Source of the DNA: Haloprofundus marisrubri
GTDB taxonomy: Archaea > Halobacteriota > Halobacteria > Halobacteriales > Haloferacaceae
Reading direction: 5' to 3'
Assembly (NCBI RefSeq): GCF_001469955.1
Contig: NZ_LOPU01000031.1
Span: forward strand, 1 to 64,000
DNA: 64,000 nt
Translations under genes and position numbers: made by a program
Shown: one piece after another, positions 40,762-50,054 of the stretch
How the letters are laid out: each line of letters begins with the position of its first letter
How positions within the stretch are numbered: position 1 is the first letter of the stretch
The notes under the pieces: model-generated
Told to the model about the DNA's origin: nothing
The model's input: the letters and a program-made list of their open reading frames with translations, nothing else
Database searches by the model: none

Positions 40762-41577
40762 ATGGTAGACACGTCACGTCGAACTGCATTGAAGCTTCTT
40801 GGGGGCGGCGCGCTTGCGCTGGGAGCGGGGACACAAACCGCCGCGGCACAGCAACAGACCGCCCGTGTACGAGCGGTCCACGCGTCACCGGACGCACCGG
40901 CCGTCGACGTATACATCGATGGGGAACTCGTACTCGAAGGGTTGGAGTTCCAGGGAGTCAGTCCGTACCTATCGGTTCCGACAGGAACGTACCAGGTCGC
41001 CGTCACCCCGGCGGGTGCCAGTGAAGAGGAAGCAGTCATCGACGCGGAGGTGAGCCTGCAGAAAGGCAACTACTCGTTGGCTGCTATCGGCCAAGTGACG
41101 GACGGAAGCATTCGCCCGCTCGTCGTCCGCACACCGGTTCTCGGACAGGTCCAAGGACTATCGGTCGCGCAGGCGGTCCACGCGGCTCCCGACGCGCCAC
41201 CGGTCGACGTGACGGCCGTCGTCGAGAACGAGCAACTCAACCGCCAGCTACAGATGCTGCCGCCGGAACTCGTGATGGGGATTCCGGAGAGTCAACTGCG
41301 CTTTACCGACGAAGGACAGGCGGAACTGACGCTCATCGACGGACTCAGTTTCGGCAACGTGAGCGACACGCTGGTCGTTCCGGCGACGCAGTACACGTTG
41401 CAGATTCGCGCCGCGACGCCCGGAAACGACGGCGACGTGGTGGCGAGCGTCCCGGCCGCGCTCGAAGGTGGAGTCAGCTACACCGCCTACGCGTCCGGCT
41501 ACCTCGAACCGCCGCAGGAAGTCGTCGACGAACTCGGCAACCGCGACTTCGAGTTGTTCTTTGCGACGACTCAGTAG
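40762..41577 (+). CDS. DUF4397 domain secreted protein
   Basis: A 271-aa protein with a short Tat-type signal (SRRTALKLLGGGALALGAGTQTAAAQ) and no lipobox Cys. Two DUF4397 repeats follow: ARVRAVHASPDAPAVDVYIDG (about residue 37) and QAVHAAPDAPPVDVTAVV (about 137). DUF4397 proteins are exported beta-sandwich proteins of unknown role. A good Shine-Dalgarno GGAGG (40748-40752) is 9 bases before the ATG, and an AT-rich TATA region (CCAAAATTTTTG, about 40695) is upstream, so this mRNA has a leader, unlike most here. Confidence 0.9.
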   Translation: MVDTSRRTALKLLGGGALALGAGTQTAAAQQQTARVRAVHASPDAPAVDVYIDGELVLEGLEFQGVSPYLSVPTGTYQVAVTPAGASEEEAVIDAEVSLQKGNYSLAAIGQVTDGSIRPLVVRTPVLGQVQGLSVAQAVHAAPDAPPVDVTAVVENEQLNRQLQMLPPELVMGIPESQLRFTDEGQAELTLIDGLSFGNVSDTLVVPATQYTLQIRAATPGNDGDVVASVPAALEGGVSYTAYASGYLEPPQEVVDELGNRDFELFFATTQ

Positions 41578-41631
41578 TTGAGGACGCTTCGGAACGACAC
41601 GCCTTTTTTGCCGCCACGGGAATCGAACGGT

Positions 41632-43758
41632 ATGGACCCAAAGCGGGAGCTTTCGAGTATCGACCTCGCCGCGCTCGTCACCGAGTTGCGCCGATACGAG
41701 GGCGCGAAGGTCGACAAGGCCTATCTGTACGGCGACGACCTCCTGCGACTCAAGATGCGGGATTTCGACCGCGGCCGCGTCGAACTGTTCGTGGAGGTCG
41801 GCGACGTCAAACGCGCACACGTCGCCGCCGCCGAACACGTGCCGGACGCTCCCGGCCGCCCGCCGAACTTCGCAAAGATGCTTCGCAACCGCCTCTCGGG
41901 GGCGGATTTCGCGGGCGTCGAACAGTTCGAGTTCGACCGGATTCTCGTCTTCAAGTTCGAGAGAGGAGATAGCGACACTGAACTCGTCGCCGAACTGTTC
42001 GGCCAAGGCAACATCGCCGTCTTAGACGAAAACCGCGAAGTGGTGAGCAGTCTCTCGACGGTTCGGCTCAAATCGCGCACCGTCGCACCGGGCAGTCAGT
42101 ACGAGTTCCCAAGTTCACGGCTGAACCCGCTGGACGTGCGCTACGAGGCGTTCGCGCACAAGATGGACGACTCCGACACCGACGTGGTACGGACGCTGGC
42201 GACACAACTGAACCTCGGCGGACTGTACGCCGAAGAAGTGTGTACTCGTGCAGGCGTCGAGAAGACGATGGACATCGCCGACGCCGGCGACGAGGAGTAC
42301 GAGAAACTGTACGACGCACTCGGCCGCCTCCGCGACCAACTCGCCAAAGGGGAGTTCGACCCGCGCGTCTACCTCGAAGACGACGCCGTCGTCGACGTGA
42401 CGCCGTTCCCACTCGAAGAACACGAATCCGAGGGACTGGACGCCGAGGCGTACGACTCGTTCAACGGCGCACTCGACGAGTACTTCCACCGACTCGACCG
42501 GAGCGACGACGACGGCGGGAGTAGCGGAGGCGGGGCCGCCGCCGACACCGGCAGACCCGACTTTCAGGAGGAAATCGAGAAGAAACAGCGCATCATCGAA
42601 CAGCAGGAGGGCGCTATCAGTGGCTTCGACGAGCAGGCGCAGGAGGAACGCGAACGCGCCGAGCAGGTGTACGCGCGCTACGACCTCGTCAACGAGATTC
42701 TGACGACGATACGCGGGGCGCGAGAGCAGGGCGTCCCGTGGGACGACATCGGCACGAAGTTCGAGGAAGGCAAAGAACAGGGAATCGACGCGGCCGAGGC
42801 GGTCCGCGGCGTCGACGGCGCGAACGGCACTGTCACCGTTTCCCTCGACGACACGACGGTGACACTCGACGTGTCGATGGGCGTCGAGAAGAACGCCGAC
42901 CAGTTGTACAAGGAGGCAAAGCGCGTCGAAGAGAAGAAGGAAGGTGCACTCGACGCCATCGAGGACACCCGCGAGGACCTCGAAGCGCTCAAAAAGCGCC
43001 GCGAGGAGTGGGAACGAGGCGACGAGGACGAAGACGAGGAAGACGAGGAAGACGACGACCACGAGGAGATAAACTGGCTCTCGCGGCAGTCAGTCCCGAT
43101 TCGCCAGCAAGACCACTGGTTCGAGCGGTTCCGCTGGTTCCGCACCAGCGACGACTTCCTCGTCATCGGCGGCCGCAACGCCGACCAGAACGAAGAACTG
43201 GTGAAGAAGTATCTCGGGAAGGGTGACCTGTTCTTCCATACGCAGGCCCGTGGCGGTCCGGTGACGATTCTGAAGGCAACCGGCCCGAGTGAACCCGCCC
43301 GCGACGTGGAGATACCCGAGCAGAGCAGAGAGGAGGCAGCGCAGTTCGCCGTCTCCTACGCCTCCGTCTGGAAGGAGGGCCGCTTCGCCGAGGACGCGTA
43401 CATGGTGACACACGACCAGGTGTCGAAGACGCCCGAAAGCGGCGAGTACGTCGAGAAAGGCTCGTTCGTGATTCGCGGTGACCGGACGTACTACCGCGAC
43501 GTGAAAGCCGAAGTCGCCGTCGGCATCGCCTGTGAACCCGAGACGCGTGTCGTCGGCGGTCCGCCATCCGCGATAGAACCGCAAGCGGAGACGTCGATTC
43601 GGGTCCGGCCGGGTCGCTACGCCCAAAACGACATGGCGCAGATGTGCTACCGTCAACTCCGCAAACGGTTCGCCGACCAATCGTTCGTCAGAAAGGTTGC
43701 AAGTGCTGACAAGATACAGGAGTTCCTCCCGCCGGGCGGCAGCGAGATGGTCGAGTAA
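41632..43758 (+). CDS. rqcH: Ribosome rescue protein RqcH
   Basis: A 708-aa NFACT-type protein that binds split large ribosomal subunits and directs tailing of stalled peptides (family Rqc2/NEMF). NFACT-N (about 1-180) has the D102-R103 pair (FEFDRILVF) needed for the family. A long coiled coil (about 315-470) follows, including an acidic, helical stretch (GDEDEDEEDEEDDDH, about 464-478). The NFACT-R domain is about 500-620. ATG 41632 is used. PelA at 46704 is the matching release factor and lies on the same strand 3 kb downstream. Confidence 0.94.
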   Translation: MDPKRELSSIDLAALVTELRRYEGAKVDKAYLYGDDLLRLKMRDFDRGRVELFVEVGDVKRAHVAAAEHVPDAPGRPPNFAKMLRNRLSGADFAGVEQFEFDRILVFKFERGDSDTELVAELFGQGNIAVLDENREVVSSLSTVRLKSRTVAPGSQYEFPSSRLNPLDVRYEAFAHKMDDSDTDVVRTLATQLNLGGLYAEEVCTRAGVEKTMDIADAGDEEYEKLYDALGRLRDQLAKGEFDPRVYLEDDAVVDVTPFPLEEHESEGLDAEAYDSFNGALDEYFHRLDRSDDDGGSSGGGAAADTGRPDFQEEIEKKQRIIEQQEGAISGFDEQAQEERERAEQVYARYDLVNEILTTIRGAREQGVPWDDIGTKFEEGKEQGIDAAEAVRGVDGANGTVTVSLDDTTVTLDVSMGVEKNADQLYKEAKRVEEKKEGALDAIEDTREDLEALKKRREEWERGDEDEDEEDEEDDDHEEINWLSRQSVPIRQQDHWFERFRWFRTSDDFLVIGGRNADQNEELVKKYLGKGDLFFHTQARGGPVTILKATGPSEPARDVEIPEQSREEAAQFAVSYASVWKEGRFAEDAYMVTHDQVSKTPESGEYVEKGSFVIRGDRTYYRDVKAEVAVGIACEPETRVVGGPPSAIEPQAETSIRVRPGRYAQNDMAQMCYRQLRKRFADQSFVRKVASADKIQEFLPPGGSEMVE

Positions 43759-43913
43759 TCGGCCATTGACGCCCCCAGAGTCGTGATAATACGGTTTTTG
43801 TGAAGAAACGGTTAAATCCTTACATTGAGTATCAAGATGCTGAGAACTACACGTGGAGCGTCGCGTTCGTCACGAACGCCCGAGCGACTCGTGGAGGGTT
43901 CTCGGAGAACATC

Positions 43914-44609
43914 ATGCTTACCGAATCGCTCTCATACGTACGAAACAGCGACGACTGGCTCAAGAACGTCCTCATCGGCGGCGTTCTCAGTCTGCTCGGC
44001 TTCCTCATCATCCCGACGTTCCTCGTCCTCGGCTACCTGCTCCGCGTCGTCCGCAGTTCGATGCGCGGCGAGGAGCGCCCCCCGGCGTTCGACGAGTGGG
44101 GTGAGATGCTCGTCGACGGGCTGAAAGGGTTCGCTATCGCACTCGCGTACAGCCTCGTGCCGTTGCTGTTAGCCATCGTCTTCGCGGTACTCACCGGCGT
44201 CACCGCGAACGGTGGCGACATCGGTGTCGTCAGCGGTCTGTTCGGCCTCGTCGGCGCGCTGCTCGTCTTCGTGACGAGCCTCGCCGTGGCCTACGCGCTC
44301 CCGGCGGGACTGGCGAGCTACGCCGAAACCGACCGGATGGGGTCGGCCTTTGACACCGGTATGCTCCGCTCGACGCTCACGTCGGGTACCTACGCGACTG
44401 CGTGGGTGACGGCGTTCGTCGTCTTCCTCGGCGCGGGTATCGTTGCGGGTGCGCTGAACGTCGTCCCGCTACTCGGCACCGTCGTCGGCGTGTTCGTCTC
44501 GTTCTACGCCGCCGTCGCCGGTTACCACATCATCGGCCGCGCGTGGGGCGAGATGCACCCCGTCGAAATGCGCGACGGCGAGATGCCCGACGAACGCGCC
44601 GCCATCTGA
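43914..44609 (+). CDS. DUF4013 membrane protein (copy 1)
   Basis: A 231-aa polytopic protein starting at ATG 43914 after a GGAGGG-like site (43892-43897, 16 bases away). Family features: SYVRNSDDWLKNVLIGGVLSLLGFLIIPTFLVLGYLLRVVRSSMRGEERPPAFDEWGEMLVDGLKGF (DUF4013 opening) and LPAGLASYAETDRMGSAF. About six helices. The GTG at 43800 is rejected: it adds a non-conserved 38-residue leader. First of three tandem paralogues between rqcH and pelA. Function unknown. Confidence 0.9.
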   Translation: MLTESLSYVRNSDDWLKNVLIGGVLSLLGFLIIPTFLVLGYLLRVVRSSMRGEERPPAFDEWGEMLVDGLKGFAIALAYSLVPLLLAIVFAVLTGVTANGGDIGVVSGLFGLVGALLVFVTSLAVAYALPAGLASYAETDRMGSAFDTGMLRSTLTSGTYATAWVTAFVVFLGAGIVAGALNVVPLLGTVVGVFVSFYAAVAGYHIIGRAWGEMHPVEMRDGEMPDERAAI

Positions 44610-44695
44610 GCGCAGTCGTTCCAGTGGTCGACCGACTTTTTCGAGTCAGAGTTCGGAGGTACGGTTATGTGTCGACGGACCGACTGTGCTGGTAG

Positions 44696-45682
44696 ATGTT
44701 TCGAGACGCGCTGAACGCTCCGGCCCGTACCCCTGACGCGATTCAGACGCTGTTCTTCGGCGCGTTCCTCTCACTTCTGGTGCTCTCCTTGCCGGTCGTA
44801 CTGCTACTCGGGGCGGTGTCTCCGCTGCTTGTCGTGTTCGCCGTACCCGCACTCGTGGCGGCGCTGTTGCTCCGTGGCTACTACGTACGGACGATGCGGG
44901 TCGGACTCGACGGACGCGACGCTGCCCCGTCGTTCGTCCGATGGAGCGGACTGCTGAGAGACGGCGCCCGGTCGTATGCCATTGCGTTCGTCTACCTGTT
45001 TCCGGTCGTTGCGCTGTGGTTTCTCGTCGTAATCGTCGCGGTGGGGACTCAGTTCGGTAGTGGAGAACCGGGCGTCGGTGCGAGCGCGCTCGCGCTCTCG
45101 GCTACGCTCGCAACGGTTCTCAGCGGACTCTACTTCCCCGTTTTCGCGTATCTCTACCCGGCCGCACTCGTGAGCTACGCGGCAACAGAACGCCTTGGTG
45201 CGGCTTTCTCCCCCCGAACGGTCGGTAGCGTGCTTCTCGACAAGGAGTACGCGACCGGGTGGCTGTTGTCCAGCGGGTTGCTGGTGGTCGTCGCTGTCGT
45301 CGGCGTACCGCTGTCGCTGTTTCTCGTCGGCGTCGTAGTCGTGTTCTACCTTCAGACGGCCGCCAACGTCGTGTACGGACGGGCCGCACAGACGGCACTG
45401 GCGGACGAACTCGCGGGCGACGACGGGAGGTCGGAACCCGAAGCGATACACCGCGGACCCGAAGCGGCGGCAGCAGTACAAGTCGGCCGGAGCGTCGTGT
45501 GCACCGACGGTGACCCCGAAGCTGCGGATAGGAGTCCTGAAGACGCCGAGACCCGGGTCGACGAGAGTGTGCGACGGGACGGGACGACTCCGGTGGAGAC
45601 GAACCGCACGGACGAGAGAGAGACTGTCGAGGGAAGCGAGACGGACGAAGCGAACCGGAGAGACCAGCCCGACCGAACGTAG
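44696..45682 (+). CDS. DUF4013 membrane protein (copy 2)
   Basis: A 328-aa paralogue of copies 1 and 3: it keeps the opening helices, the RGYYVRTMRVGLDGRDAAPSFVRWSGLLRDGARSYA element (the equivalent of GEERPPAFDEWGEMLVDGLKGF) and LYPAALVSYAATERLGAAFSP. It carries a long polar and acidic C-terminal tail (about residues 235-328) that the others lack, which could be a cytoplasmic extension. About six helices. Role unknown. Confidence 0.88.
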   Translation: MFRDALNAPARTPDAIQTLFFGAFLSLLVLSLPVVLLLGAVSPLLVVFAVPALVAALLLRGYYVRTMRVGLDGRDAAPSFVRWSGLLRDGARSYAIAFVYLFPVVALWFLVVIVAVGTQFGSGEPGVGASALALSATLATVLSGLYFPVFAYLYPAALVSYAATERLGAAFSPRTVGSVLLDKEYATGWLLSSGLLVVVAVVGVPLSLFLVGVVVVFYLQTAANVVYGRAAQTALADELAGDDGRSEPEAIHRGPEAAAAVQVGRSVVCTDGDPEAADRSPEDAETRVDESVRRDGTTPVETNRTDERETVEGSETDEANRRDQPDRT

Positions 45683-45778
45683 GACGACGAGTCACCTATG
45701 GGTTCATCGTCGAATCGTTCCGCGGTCTCCACTCGAAGAACGACACCGTGAAGCGACTCGCTCGGAAACGTCTCAGCC

Positions 45779-46465
45779 ATGTTACGGGAGGCGCTCCGCT
45801 ATCCGCTCCGCGGTGACGACGCCGCAGAACGACTAATTCTCGGCGGCGGCCTCCACGTCGTCACCGCGTTCGTCCCGGTCGTCCCACTCGTCTTCGTGGT
45901 CGGCTATCTCGTTCGCGTACTCAACGAGGTGAGCGACGGGCCGTCGGCGTTCAGAGGCGGCCCTCCGCCGGGCTTCGGCGACGTCCGGGCACTCGTCGTC
46001 GACGGACTGAAAGCGGCGTTGGTCGTCGCGCTGTACGCCGCCGGACCGCTCGCTATCCTTCTCGTGACGCTCGGTGGCGTGAGCGGTCTCTCGCCGGCGG
46101 CACTGGCCGGGACGGCGGGCGTCGCCGTGCTCGCCGGGTCGACGGCGGCGTTGCTCGCGGCGCTCGGCGTCGCGTACCTGCTTCCGGCGGCGCTCGTTGC
46201 CTACGCGCACTCGCGTCACCTCCGGGCGGCGTTCGACCGCTCGTTTCTCGGGGCGACGGCGACGGACGCGCGATACTTCGTCGCCGTCGTCGCCGCCGCT
46301 GGCGTGCTGAGCGTCGCTGCGCTGCTGTCGTCGCTGGGTGCACCTCGCTCGGTTCCGCGCTTCGTCGGCTTCTTCGTGTTGTTCTACGCGGAGGTTGCGG
46401 CGGCGGCGCTCGTTGGCCACGTCGCCGGTGAGAACGTGTCGGCGACGCGCGCAGCGTCGGAGTAA
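45779..46465 (+). CDS. DUF4013 membrane protein (copy 3)
   Basis: A 228-aa paralogue: [60 protein letters not shown] opens the protein as in copy 1, followed by [17 protein letters not shown] and [18 protein letters not shown]. About six helices. It ends 238 bases before pelA. All three copies are on the same strand and in a row, so duplication in place is likely. Confidence 0.88.
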   Translation: MLREALRYPLRGDDAAERLILGGGLHVVTAFVPVVPLVFVVGYLVRVLNEVSDGPSAFRGGPPPGFGDVRALVVDGLKAALVVALYAAGPLAILLVTLGGVSGLSPAALAGTAGVAVLAGSTAALLAALGVAYLLPAALVAYAHSRHLRAAFDRSFLGATATDARYFVAVVAAAGVLSVAALLSSLGAPRSVPRFVGFFVLFYAEVAAAALVGHVAGENVSATRAASE

Positions 46466-46703
46466 GACGTTGCTATCGGAGATGGGCTTACAGGTGGTCC
46501 TGCAATGTCTGTCTCTGCGGGTGGCGACCACTCGACGGCCTCGACCACGCTCCGACGGTCCGTCGGAGCGACCCGCAGTCGGCTCTCAGCGCATAGCCGG
46601 TGGTGGCCGCGTCATCCGGGATAAGGATTCGTTCGATGCACTGTTCGGACGGCGACTGCGCCCGATGCAAAGCCACCTTAACCCCCGAGAGCGAGAATCG
46701 AGT

Positions 46704-47771
46704 ATGCGAATCGCAGGCCGTGGTCGCGGCGAGGAGGGGCGCGAGCGCATGACGCTCGTCCCCGAGAACGTCGACGACCTCTGGCACCTCTCGTACGTGC
46801 TCGAACCCGGTGACCGCGTCTCCGGCGACACGACCCGGCGCATCCAGCGGGCGGACGACCAGATGCGCGACACCGGCGGCGAGCGCGAACACCTCCACGT
46901 CACCCTCGAAACCGAGGACGTCGAGTTCGCCCGCTTCGCCAACCGTCTCCGGGTCGGCGGCGTTATCATCGGGTGTTCCCGCGAGGACCAACTCGGCCAG
47001 CACCACACGCTCAACGTCGAGGAGCGCAGCGAGATAACCATCGAGAAGCACTTCAAACCGGACCAAAAAGACCGCATCGAGGAGGCCGAACGCGCCACCG
47101 AGAACCCCGACGTGGTCATCGCTACCGTCGAAGAAGGTGAAGCGTACATCCACACCGTCGCCCAGTACGGCACCGAGGAGTACGCCTCCTTCACCGCGCC
47201 GACCGGCAAAGGCGAGTACGCTCGTCCGCGAAGCGAACTGTTCGACGAACTCGGCTCCGCGCTGTCGCACGTCGACGCCGACACCGTCATTCTGGCGGGT
47301 CCGGGCTTCACCAAACAGGACGCCCGCGACCACATCGCCGACAACTACTCCGAGGTGGCCGAGAAGATGACCATCGTCGACACCGCGAGCGTCGGTGACC
47401 GCGGCGTCCACGAAGTGCTGAAACGCGGCGCGGTCGACGACGTGCAAAAGGAGACACGCATCGCCCGCGAGGCGGAGCGCATCGACGACCTGATGGAGCG
47501 CATCGCCGAGGGCGCGAAAGCCGCCTACGGCGTCGAGCAGGTGGCGCAGGCCGCCGATTTCGGTGCGGTAGAGGAACTCCTGATTTTGGACTCCCGGCTC
47601 CGCGACGAGCGACAGGGTCGCGGCGATTGGAATCTCGACGTCAACGACATCATCGAGACCGTCGAGCAGAAAGGCGGCGAAGTCACCGTCTTTTCGGCGG
47701 AGTTCCAACCCGGCCAGCAGTTGAAGAACCTCGGCGGTGTCGCGGCGCTGTTGCGGTACCGACTCGAATAA
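46704..47771 (+). CDS. pelA: mRNA surveillance protein Pelota
   Basis: Archaeal Pelota/Dom34 homologue, 355 aa: dissociates stalled ribosomes with aEF1A or ABCE1. The N-terminal Sm-like domain starts [37 protein letters not shown] (about 1-130), the middle eRF1-type domain has [16 protein letters not shown] (about 195-210) without GGQ, and the C-terminal domain includes [10 protein letters not shown]. Length is normal for archaeal Pelota. ATG 46704 matches the family start. Together with RqcH it forms a ribosome-rescue pair in this region. Confidence 0.95.
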   Translation: MRIAGRGRGEEGRERMTLVPENVDDLWHLSYVLEPGDRVSGDTTRRIQRADDQMRDTGGEREHLHVTLETEDVEFARFANRLRVGGVIIGCSREDQLGQHHTLNVEERSEITIEKHFKPDQKDRIEEAERATENPDVVIATVEEGEAYIHTVAQYGTEEYASFTAPTGKGEYARPRSELFDELGSALSHVDADTVILAGPGFTKQDARDHIADNYSEVAEKMTIVDTASVGDRGVHEVLKRGAVDDVQKETRIAREAERIDDLMERIAEGAKAAYGVEQVAQAADFGAVEELLILDSRLRDERQGRGDWNLDVNDIIETVEQKGGEVTVFSAEFQPGQQLKNLGGVAALLRYRLE

Positions 47772-47869
47772 CGACCGTCGTCGAACGACGAGAATCACTG
47801 TCTGTCAGTCGGTGGAGACCGTCACGTGACGGGGATGACGCTTTTGCGCGTCGAACCCTACCACCCCTC

Positions 47870-48310
47870 GTGGCGAGAAGACGGAACGGACCGACACTCA
47901 GCGACCGATTCGAGCGGTGGCTCGACTTCGTCTTCTTTGCGGGCATGGAGGTGTCGTTTCTCTCGCTGCCGGTGCTCGTGCTCCTGCTCGGCCTTCGCCC
48001 CGCCGGCCCGGTGTCGGCGGCGGCGTTGGCCTCGCTCACCACCACCGTCGTCGCCGTCGGCAGTTTCCGGGGCCGCTACTTCGACGTGGGCGCGTGGCCG
48101 CGCGTCGGCCAGTTCCGGACGATGCCGATTCGTTCGGCGTACTACGGCGGCGTCATCGGTGCGGGGACGTATCTCGGAACGACCGTTCACGTCGGGACGG
48201 GTATGGCCGTTCTCGGTGTCTTCCTTCCCGCCTTACTCGCAGTACTGGCGCTGGCGGCGCTGCCACGAGTTCTCGGCGGTCTGTTCCGCGCCTCCAAGGC
48301 GAGTTTGTAG
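47870..48310 (+). CDS. Hypothetical membrane protein
   Basis: A 146-aa protein from GTG 47870 (MARRRNGPTLSDRFERWLDF), about four hydrophobic segments (VSFLSLPVLVLLLGL, SAAALASLTTTVVAVGSF, YYGGVIGAGTYLGTTVHVG, GVFLPALLAVLALAALP). A TATA-like CGCTTTTGC (about 47839) lies about 30 bases upstream, supporting this start over the longer frame from 47627, which would overlap pelA. No family recognised. Confidence 0.65.
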   Translation: MARRRNGPTLSDRFERWLDFVFFAGMEVSFLSLPVLVLLLGLRPAGPVSAAALASLTTTVVAVGSFRGRYFDVGAWPRVGQFRTMPIRSAYYGGVIGAGTYLGTTVHVGTGMAVLGVFLPALLAVLALAALPRVLGGLFRASKASL

Positions 48311-48332
48311 CTCGTTTCACTCCGTCACTCGG

Positions 48333-49331
48333 TTACTCGCCGGTGAGCGCTTCGCTGGCGGGCGCGAAGTCGATACTCGTGCCCAGTCCCTCCTCGCGCG
48401 CTTTCTCGTACAGCATGTACGCCGCAGCGACCGTCTCGATACCGGTGCCGCCGCTGTCGAACAGCGTAATCTCCTCGTCGTTCTCGCGGCCCGGCACTTC
48501 GCCGGCGACGACGTCGCCGAGTTCGGCGTAGATGTCGTCTTCGGTGACGACACCTTCCTCCATCGCGTGGAGGAACGACCCGGCGTCTCTCGTCGCCCGG
48601 TCTCTGAGGTCGGGGACGTACTTCGCGCGCTCGATGGTCGTCGTGTCGACCTCCCGTTTGTTGGCGCTGTACTGACCCATCGCGGTGACGTGCGTGCCGG
48701 GTTCGAGCAGGTCGCCGTCGAACACGGGTTCGGAGGCGTTCGTCGCCGTGACGACGACGTCCGCGCCTTCGACGGCGGCGGCGCTGGAGGCGACGGCGGC
48801 GACGCTCGCGTCGAGGAGGCGGTCCATCTCGCCGGCGAACGATTCTCTGTTCTCCTTCGTCGGCGAGTACACCCAGACGGTGTCGATGTCGCGGACGGCC
48901 GCGACGGCGCGCAACTGCCCGCGGGCCTGTGCGCCGCTGCCGATGATGGCGACGGACGCTGCATCTTCGCGGGCGAGTGCGTCGACGGCGACGCCACCGG
49001 CCGCGCCCGTCTTGAACGGGTTCATGCTCGCGCCATCGAGCAACGCGAGCGGTTCGCCGGAGTCGGCGTCGAAAAGCGGCGTCATGAACCACGCGTCGCG
49101 TTCGCCGAATCCGGCGGCGTACATGTAGCCACCCATCGCGCCGGTGTCGGGGAGAATGGCGGCGTACGTGGTGAACATCCCCGGTGGGTCGCCGTTGACG
49201 AGTTTAGTCCGTGGCTCCGCCGATGCACCCTCGCCGCGTTCTCTGTACCCCTCACGAACCGCGTCGACGTACTCGGCGGGCGTAGCGAGGCCGGCGACAT
49301 CGTCGCTCGTGAGAAACAGTGTGTCTGTCAT
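48333..49331 (-). CDS. Ornithine cyclodeaminase/mu-crystallin family protein
   Basis: A 332-aa NAD(P)-dependent enzyme. Substrate-binding N-terminal half (FLTSDDVAGLATPAEYVDAVREGYRERGEG, PRTKLV, MGGYMY), Rossmann loop GSGAQARGQLRAV (about 135-147), and DVVVTATNASEPVFDG near 200. Members are ornithine cyclodeaminases, alanine dehydrogenases or ketimine reductases; choice uncertain. TATA-like GTTTTAGGCG is about 30 bases before ATG 49331. Convergent with the 47870 membrane protein (22 bases between stops). Confidence 0.9.
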   Translation of the reverse strand: MTDTLFLTSDDVAGLATPAEYVDAVREGYRERGEGASAEPRTKLVNGDPPGMFTTYAAILPDTGAMGGYMYAAGFGERDAWFMTPLFDADSGEPLALLDGASMNPFKTGAAGGVAVDALAREDAASVAIIGSGAQARGQLRAVAAVRDIDTVWVYSPTKENRESFAGEMDRLLDASVAAVASSAAAVEGADVVVTATNASEPVFDGDLLEPGTHVTAMGQYSANKREVDTTTIERAKYVPDLRDRATRDAGSFLHAMEEGVVTEDDIYAELGDVVAGEVPGRENDEEITLFDSGGTGIETVAAAYMLYEKAREEGLGTSIDFAPASEALTGE

Positions 49332-49439
49332 ACCCGTGGGAACGAACGCGACGCCTAAAACCGTGCGGGCGGCGGCGAAAACGCGAGCGTGGTGCGGGTA
49401 AAACAGTGAGAGAACGGAGCGAGAGCGTCGAGAGAACCG

Positions 49440-49478
49440 AACAGAAGGGAAAGGAAAGAGAAGAGAAAGGACGGGACG
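49440..49478 (-). terminator. Pyrimidine-rich tract after small membrane gene
   Basis: On the minus strand a run of C/T (for example CCTTTCTCTTCTCTTTCC) follows directly after the 49483 stop. Archaeal RNA polymerase terminates at T-rich runs; this tract could end the 49483-49707 transcript. Confidence 0.45.
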
Positions 49479-49482
49479 GGAC

Positions 49483-49707
49483 TCAGTCGGCGTTGAGCTG
49501 CTGGCTCTGGGTGTTCTGTGTGACTGCACCGGGTTGGCTCTCCACCGGGCCGTTGACGAACAGCGCGTGACCCATGATGCCGACCGAGCCAATCGCCGCG
49601 ATTGGGACGGCGGTCGTGAGACCGACGCCGGCGGTGGTGAGTATTGCAGTGACTCCGAACAACACGAGTGGAATGAGTCCAAGAACGTAGTCGTAGTATC
49701 CCGTCAT
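49483..49707 (-). CDS. Small two-helix membrane protein
   Basis: A 74-aa protein with two hydrophobic helices (YVLGLIPLVLFGVTAILTTAGV and TTAVPIAAIGSVGIMGHALFV), then a polar tail. The NGPVE turn after the second helix fits small conserved haloarchaeal membrane proteins. A strong TATA (AATTATATATCC, minus strand, 49731-49742) lies about 30 bases upstream; a pyrimidine-rich terminator-like tract follows. Function unknown. Confidence 0.8.
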   Translation of the reverse strand: MTGYYDYVLGLIPLVLFGVTAILTTAGVGLTTAVPIAAIGSVGIMGHALFVNGPVESQPGAVTQNTQSQQLNAD

Positions 49708-49730
49708 AAGGTATTACAAAGTATGCATGG

Positions 49731-49742
49731 GGGATATATAAT
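49731..49742 (-). promoter_or_regulatory. TATA box of the 49483-49707 gene
   Basis: Minus strand AATTATATATCC, one of the best TATA matches in the window, centred about 30 bases before ATG 49707. Leaderless spacing. Confidence 0.6.
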
Positions 49743-50054
49743 TCTTTCCTGTGACTAAACCACAACCACGAGAAAATCTCCCAGTGGGATTTCTATAACT
49801 TATGAAAATACGACGCCGCTCGACACCGAAGACGAACCAGAGCGTCGCTCTCACAGAGAAGGCGCTTCAGGCCCGAATACGCCCGAAATCGAATGTCTTC
49901 GAGATTTATTACCGTGTGTATCAGTGTCACTAATAGGTTACATCGCCTGTGTAACGACTCCGCTTTTCTCTTCGAGTTGGCGTAGCGAGTCGAGAATTTC
50001 GTCCGGCTTGCCCCCATCGGTGAGTTAAACCCTCCCGTCGTTAGAACCATCACC
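49743..50054. other. AT-richer intergenic region before MFS gene
   Basis: About 310 bases with lower GC than the surroundings. Contents: a 43-codon frame (49802-49933, MKIRRRSTPKTNQ...) with no usable promoter spacing; a dyad GTTACA-N7-TGTAAC (49937-49955); and GAGTTAAACCC (about 50020) acting as TATA for the MFS start at 50055. No convincing gene; the minus-strand frame 49793-50053 is a chance ORF. Confidence 0.5.

Noticed and set aside
43800..43913. GTG start extending the first DUF4013 protein by 38 aa
   Set aside because: The extension is not part of the DUF4013 opening seen in the two paralogues, and it lies in promoter-like AT-rich sequence.
49793..50053. 86-aa frame on the minus strand
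   Set aside because: Sits in an AT-richer spacer, overlaps the MFS promoter, and has no haloarchaeal protein character (few acidic residues).
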